Source of the DNA: Phragmites australis
Lineage: Eukaryota; Streptophyta; Magnoliopsida; Poales; Poaceae
Assembly (NCBI RefSeq): GCF_958298935.1
Contig: NC_084942.1
Coordinates: 12,903,501 to 12,967,500 of the forward strand
Reading direction: 5' to 3'
DNA: 64,000 bases
The position numbers and the translations under genes are program-made. Numbering within the stretch: the first letter of the stretch is position 1; every line of letters begins with the position of its first letter. The notes beneath the pieces were generated by a model. The model was given only the letters and a program-made list of their open reading frames with translations, was not told the origin of the DNA and did no database searches. This document shows positions 60,178 through 64,000 of this stretch, in pieces.

Positions 60178-60849
60178 GGCGGTGACGAGCCTGGCCTGGT
60201 CCTAGGAGGGTTGAGCAAGGGCTAGTGGCGACGTGTAGGAGGGGCCGAATGTCGTTTGGTATGCCTGAGGAAACGCATGTGGTTGCGGACCAAGAACACC
60301 AGGGTCACCAGAACATATCAGAGCCGTAGGAGGATACATGCCTCATGGATTGACATAAATCCATGGACCATGAGGCTGCGGTGCAGGAGGCGCGGCCTTG
60401 GAGGTGAGCGTCGAGGACTTGTCACGATAGCCCTTGCCGATGAGCCTAGGGGACAGAAGAGGACCCTGCAGATGCACAGCCAGAGCAGTAGCGCCACTAG
60501 TTCCGAGAGTAGTCATGTTCGCAGCGTTGGCCATACACAGCTCAGCCATCAGAAGGGTGGATCGAGTAGACACAAAGGTAGGAAAGGGATCCTTAGCGTC
60601 GAGGATGTCTGCTTCACTATTGAAACGCGGGGTGAGGTCATGGATCAGGTTGAGGACGAGCTATGGGTCAGAGATGGCATTGCCGATGTTGCGAAGGGAG
60701 TCAGTGAGGAGTTTCATGCATTGGCAGTACTCTGAGATGGAGAGATCGCCATGCATGAGAGCATGGAACTGGTTGTTGAGGTAGATGGCACGTTGCTTCG
60801 AATTGTTGCGGAATTGGGATTCCACGACAACCCAAAGATCACGTGCATG

Positions 60850-61238
60850 TTAATCGGGCTCCATCGTAATGTCGAGGACGTCGTCGGAGACTAAGCCATA
60901 GATCCATGAGAGGACCGAATAATCGGCCTGGACCCAAACCGGATCAGTGAGGCGTGTTGCAGAGTCATCGGTGTGGTGAAACAGACCGAATTTGCTACAC
61001 ATTGTGGTGAAGAACTGGAGCCACTTGGTGTAGTTTGACACCTTGAAGTCGAGGACGACCGGCACATGAGCTTTGACGGAGACGACGTTGATGGAGTTGC
61101 TGGAGGAGGTGACGACGATGGACACCACAGTGTTAGCCCCGAGTGAGGCATCCGCAAGGCTGGAGGTAGAGTAGAGCCCACGGCGCAACCAAAGAGAATA
61201 GTAGCGGAAGAGGAAGAGCAGCCGAATTGGGAGACCAA
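60850..61238 (-). pseudogene. copia gag
   Basis: Gag N-terminal core VPVVLDFKVSNYTKWLQFFTTMCSKFGL ... WIYGLVSDDVLDITM, typical of copia Gag (UBN2-like). The remaining Gag to about 60190 is in broken frames. Confidence 0.78.
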
Positions 61239-61337
61239 TGGCTAGGAAACGAGGGTGAAGAATCAGGACCTAAACTGATACCATGTTGAAAGACAGCCCC
61301 TGATGGGCAAGTAGGAGTGCTCTATCATCTGATCCAT

Positions 61338-62200
61338 CTTTCTTTTCCGATGTATCCTCGGTTTGCTTATATGACACAAAGATATGTAGAAACTCTAGGA
61401 AGCATCTTTGTGTAAGTTAATGAAAGTCAGCTTAGTGTAGATGCTATGATTAGCTGTTTGACGTACTTTATTATTTATTAACTTCATAGCACCTCAATTA
61501 AAATAATATTTTGCGTGTCCAGTCAGCGAGCCATCAATTCGTATAACTAGAATTCTAGCTGCTCAGGTACGGAAGCAATTTTCATACTTAATTTTTCATA
61601 TAATTTATATTGGAAAACGATCCGTTCTGTTCATAGCATCTAAACATCATCATTTTCACATATGAGTCTCCATAAATCTGTTTTAAGGATCCAGATACTA
61701 TGGATCGTGAAGAAATATGGAGGCAGAGTATACTTATTATCAAATTTTTGGCTTCACCTAATGCTAATCAACAAATGCAACAGATTCATCTGCTTGTTGT
61801 TCTTCATCTTGCCTTTGACGTTCCAATTAAATTAAGGGGGCAGGAACCGAAGATTGCTCCACAACTGGTTGGCCTCTTTTTCTTTTGAAAAATGAATAAA
61901 TGGGTTTCTGAGTAACCAGTGTTACCTAAATAGAAAAATTGCAAACCAGTCATTAACTGTAAAACTAGCAAATCATACGAACTATGAAATTAGGGCTAAT
62001 GAACTAGCAAAGAATCTCAAGTTCTAAACAAGAAATTAGCAACTGAACTCGATTGACTACGTATTACCATTCAAATAGCCGCTTCTAGAATGCCTAGCAA
62101 TAAGCCTACGGATTAATGAAGTAGTTCTTGAGGTATGGAAGAGAAGAAGAAGAACCTGCGTGGGTGACTGGTGAGCCGTGGCTAGGCCAGGGATCACCAA
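61338..62200. other. Upstream flank of the epoxide hydrolase pseudogene
   Basis: 61338-61440 should be its former 5' UTR/promoter. A 62-codon plus-strand frame at 61700-61888 (MDREEIWRQSILIIKFLAS...) shows no recognisable domain and is not supported as a gene. Confidence 0.4.
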
Positions 62201-62214
62201 TTTGTTTGACATTC

Positions 62215-63365
62215 GAAAATCAGAATCCAGCGAATTTTTGAAATTTTCGAATATCATGAAAACCGCTCAAAATTCAATAAGCATTCGCTCAAAATTCACT
62301 CGATCAAATTTGTAAATCGGAGAAAAAATCGACCAAATAGATATTTGGTAACCGCTTGATTTAGACTGAAAACCAACCGCGTTACACCAAAAACATACCA
62401 TATTTTCCACATTGAGCATATTTTGAATGAATTGTCGAAAACCGTTCGGTTTTATCGATTTACCAAGTGAATTTCTCGAATTGCAACGAAGTTCAACAGA
62501 AAACCCAAAAATGGCTAGACCTTGTAGAATCAATAACTAATTCATGTGAGCTTAAAATCAAGTAAAACAAATTTTGTTGGTTTCCTAGTAACATTATCTA
62601 CATGATAAAGGTATTTATACTCATAAAAAAGTTGAATATTTTCTGTGAGAAAATGTATTTGCTAAACCTAGTTAAATGCATAATAAATTCTTTACTAATC
62701 CAAAAATCATGAAACCAATTTTTAGTCTTCTTACATGATCCTATGTCTTCTATAAAATACATGAAATTATGAAATAGTTATTGTAACATGGATAATTGTG
62801 TAAATGTGTTGCAACTAGATTAATTCATAACGAACCCATCACACCTCCAAAATTAGTGAAACCACTTTTATTAGTTTGCTTATACTATGCTTTATGTAAG
62901 AAAAATAATGGTAGACATGAAAAGGTTAATTAGAATGTTTTTTTAACATGTTCATGTTATGCTTGTGAACTTTGTAAAAATTGTGGATAAATTAATAAAA
63001 CTCTAAATGAAGTGAAACCAATTTTAAAGATCCTCTTAAATACTTCCTACACAAAAAAAATATGTGTTTTTATGTTAAGCTTTTTCTTAATGTGATGAAC
63101 CAAATCATCCTATTCGTACGACCCATTTCAGTATTTTTCTTTTTTAAAAGAACTTCCTCTTCATGAAATATGAGGCAAATGATATTATTTTTTATTTTGT
63201 TTTTCACAAAAGCTCTTAAAATTTTCTCTAGTATTTTTAGAATTTTCTATAATTTTTTTGAATTTTTTAAATTCAAATTAAAAAACCGATTGATTTCTAA
63301 CTATGGTGCAGACCGAGTTAGCCGATATTCGAGCGGTTTTCAATGAATTTTCGAACCCTAGGCTT
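62215..63365. repeat. Possible foldback or TIR-type repeat
   Basis: GAAAACCGCTCAAAATTC near 62258 is nearly the reverse complement of ATTCGAGCGGTTTTC near 63330, and other TTCGAA / ACCG words occur near both ends. About 1.1 kb of AT-rich sequence without a gene lies between. No TSD could be fixed. Confidence 0.35.
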
Positions 63366-64000
63366 GTTTGCTTCTAGATGGGGCATGTTGCTAACTGCTT
63401 GTGGGCTGGATTAGCTGCGCACCTGTGGATAGACTGGGCTCTAGCTGTGCCCGGCTCCGACCTGTGATTAAGGTAGATGTCGTGACGATCATGGATATGT
63501 TCATGTTTTCTGGATTGAACCCTCATATCATTCAAGACAGAATGATATAGATGCTGGAAATATTTTCTCAATATTCTATACACCTTATTCAGAAAAATTG
63601 GTCAAATAACTCTATATAAGTTCTGTCAACTTCGCTAATTACTTGTCATTAGTAAAAAATTAGTAAAGGATTTTTAGTTAAACATTAGTTATAATTAGAT
63701 GTTATTAATCATAACTAATATTTACGGGTATTTAGTGATGATTATTGATAACTTAAGTTATGATTAACTGGAATTAATAATGGTGAATACTTATTAACAT
63801 AGTTTGTTGATAATAACAAATATAAACATTATTATTTCTATAAAATAATTAAGTTATATATGAATATAATATATGGCTTTAAACATGTTCTTATATCATC
63901 TTAATACATCAAACTAAATGTATTTACGTATTATCTCGTACATCTAACCAAACAACTTATTTATACCATCTTATCCAAAATCATCCCATTTATGAGGACG
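63366..64000. other. AT-rich intergenic end of the window
   Basis: No gene or transposon end was recognised. The last 350 bp are strongly AT-rich. Confidence 0.5.

Larger units (their letters stand above)
56715..61291 (-). mobile_element. Ty1/copia retrotransposon in epoxide hydrolase exon 1, 5' LTR almost gone
   Basis: Reads on the minus strand. The 3' LTR is 56715-56930 (216 bp; TGTTGGAA...CTAACA on the plus strand), with a PPT at 56931-56944. At the other end the PBS (minus strand TGGTATCAGTTTA, 61271-61283) is followed by only about 8 bp of LTR (TGTTGAAA, 61284-61291) before host exon sequence. Gag, protease, integrase and RT/RNase H follow in copia order (integrase before RT). Coding parts are broken. 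Confidence 0.85.
45131..61337 (-). pseudogene. Epoxide hydrolase (alpha/beta-hydrolase) pseudogene split by transposons
   Basis: Five minus-strand exon pieces are recognisable: 61292-61337 (MDQMIEHSYLPIRG, start at 61337), 56443-56660 (LLFIHGFPEVWYSWRHQM, oxyanion HGFP motif), 46031-46191 (VFLVAKDFG, the nucleophile Asp; CHPDRV), 45587-45822 (PGRAEADFG ... HLFTEEDLSAYTNLYEKSGF, cap-domain Tyr) and 45131-45377 (MGEKDY, GSHFVQEQ, the acid and His of the triad). Introns have GT..AG ends. Plant soluble epoxide hydrolases convert epoxides such as epoxy fatty acids to diols. Damage: a Ty1/copia element after 46 bp of exon 1, a one-base deletion near the end of exon 3 (about 46040), a Glu-to-stop change at 45736-45738, and a LINE plus a 9.4-kb gypsy element in an intron. 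Confidence 0.85.

Noticed and set aside
61700..61888. 62-codon plus-strand frame
   Set aside because: Too short and without recognisable features; not supported as a gene.

Overview
This is nuclear DNA from a grass, most likely a panicoid (Saccharum, Miscanthus, Sorghum or Setaria type). The evidence is indirect: eukaryotic GT..AG introns, grass-type LTR retrotransposons (a CRM-clade centromeric element, a Tekay-like chromovirus and a Tat-like gypsy), CACTA transposons with the grass TIR CACTACTA, and an ankyrin-PGG gene of the kind expanded in monocots. Species cannot be fixed from sequence reading alone. No rRNA, tRNA, CRISPR or bacterial-type system was seen.

Layout. 1-1220: two LTR ends of one family abutting head to head (a 28-nt-spaced inverted repeat). 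1222-4431: degraded gypsy relics, with minisatellite DNA and an orientation switch at about 4132. 4432-12881: a Tekay-like Ty3/gypsy element (+ strand, 3.1-kb 5' LTR), heavily mutated and lacking a matching 3' LTR. 13335-21053: a complete but inactive CRM-clade element (- strand) with two 0.91-kb LTRs and target-site duplication ATGTG, inserted in unassigned sequence. 22186-36390: a non-autonomous CACTA transposon (TSD CAA) whose own DNA is only about 1.4 kb; the rest is two gag-only Ty1/copia elements of one family inserted in opposite orientations 25 bp apart. 36785-37564: a second CACTA element (TSD TAA). 37796-43883: the only gene that looks intact, a three-exon ankyrin-repeat/PGG membrane protein of 702 residues (ACD6-like type) with a third CACTA element in its first intron.

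45131-61337: an epoxide hydrolase gene on the - strand, now a pseudogene. Its first exon is cut by a Ty1/copia element (56715-61291). A later intron holds a LINE fragment which was itself split by a 9.4-kb Tat-like gypsy element (46376-55809). Its exons also carry a one-base frameshift and an in-frame stop. 61338-64000: AT-rich intergenic DNA with a foldback-like repeat.

The region is thus two low-copy genes in a nest of transposons. Target-site duplications and interruptions give the relative order: epoxide hydrolase, then LINE, then Tat; CACTA, then two copia elements; Tekay-like element, then CRM. Observations most worth a second look are: a shared near-palindrome (CACCGGAT-N-ATCCGGTG) in the LTRs of unrelated copia and gypsy elements; conserved internal foldbacks in the CACTA family; a mosaic LTR pair with a tandem duplication at its breakpoint; and the stepwise destruction of the epoxide hydrolase gene. 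Boundaries marked by TG..CA ends, PBS/PPT or TSDs are firm; others are approximate.
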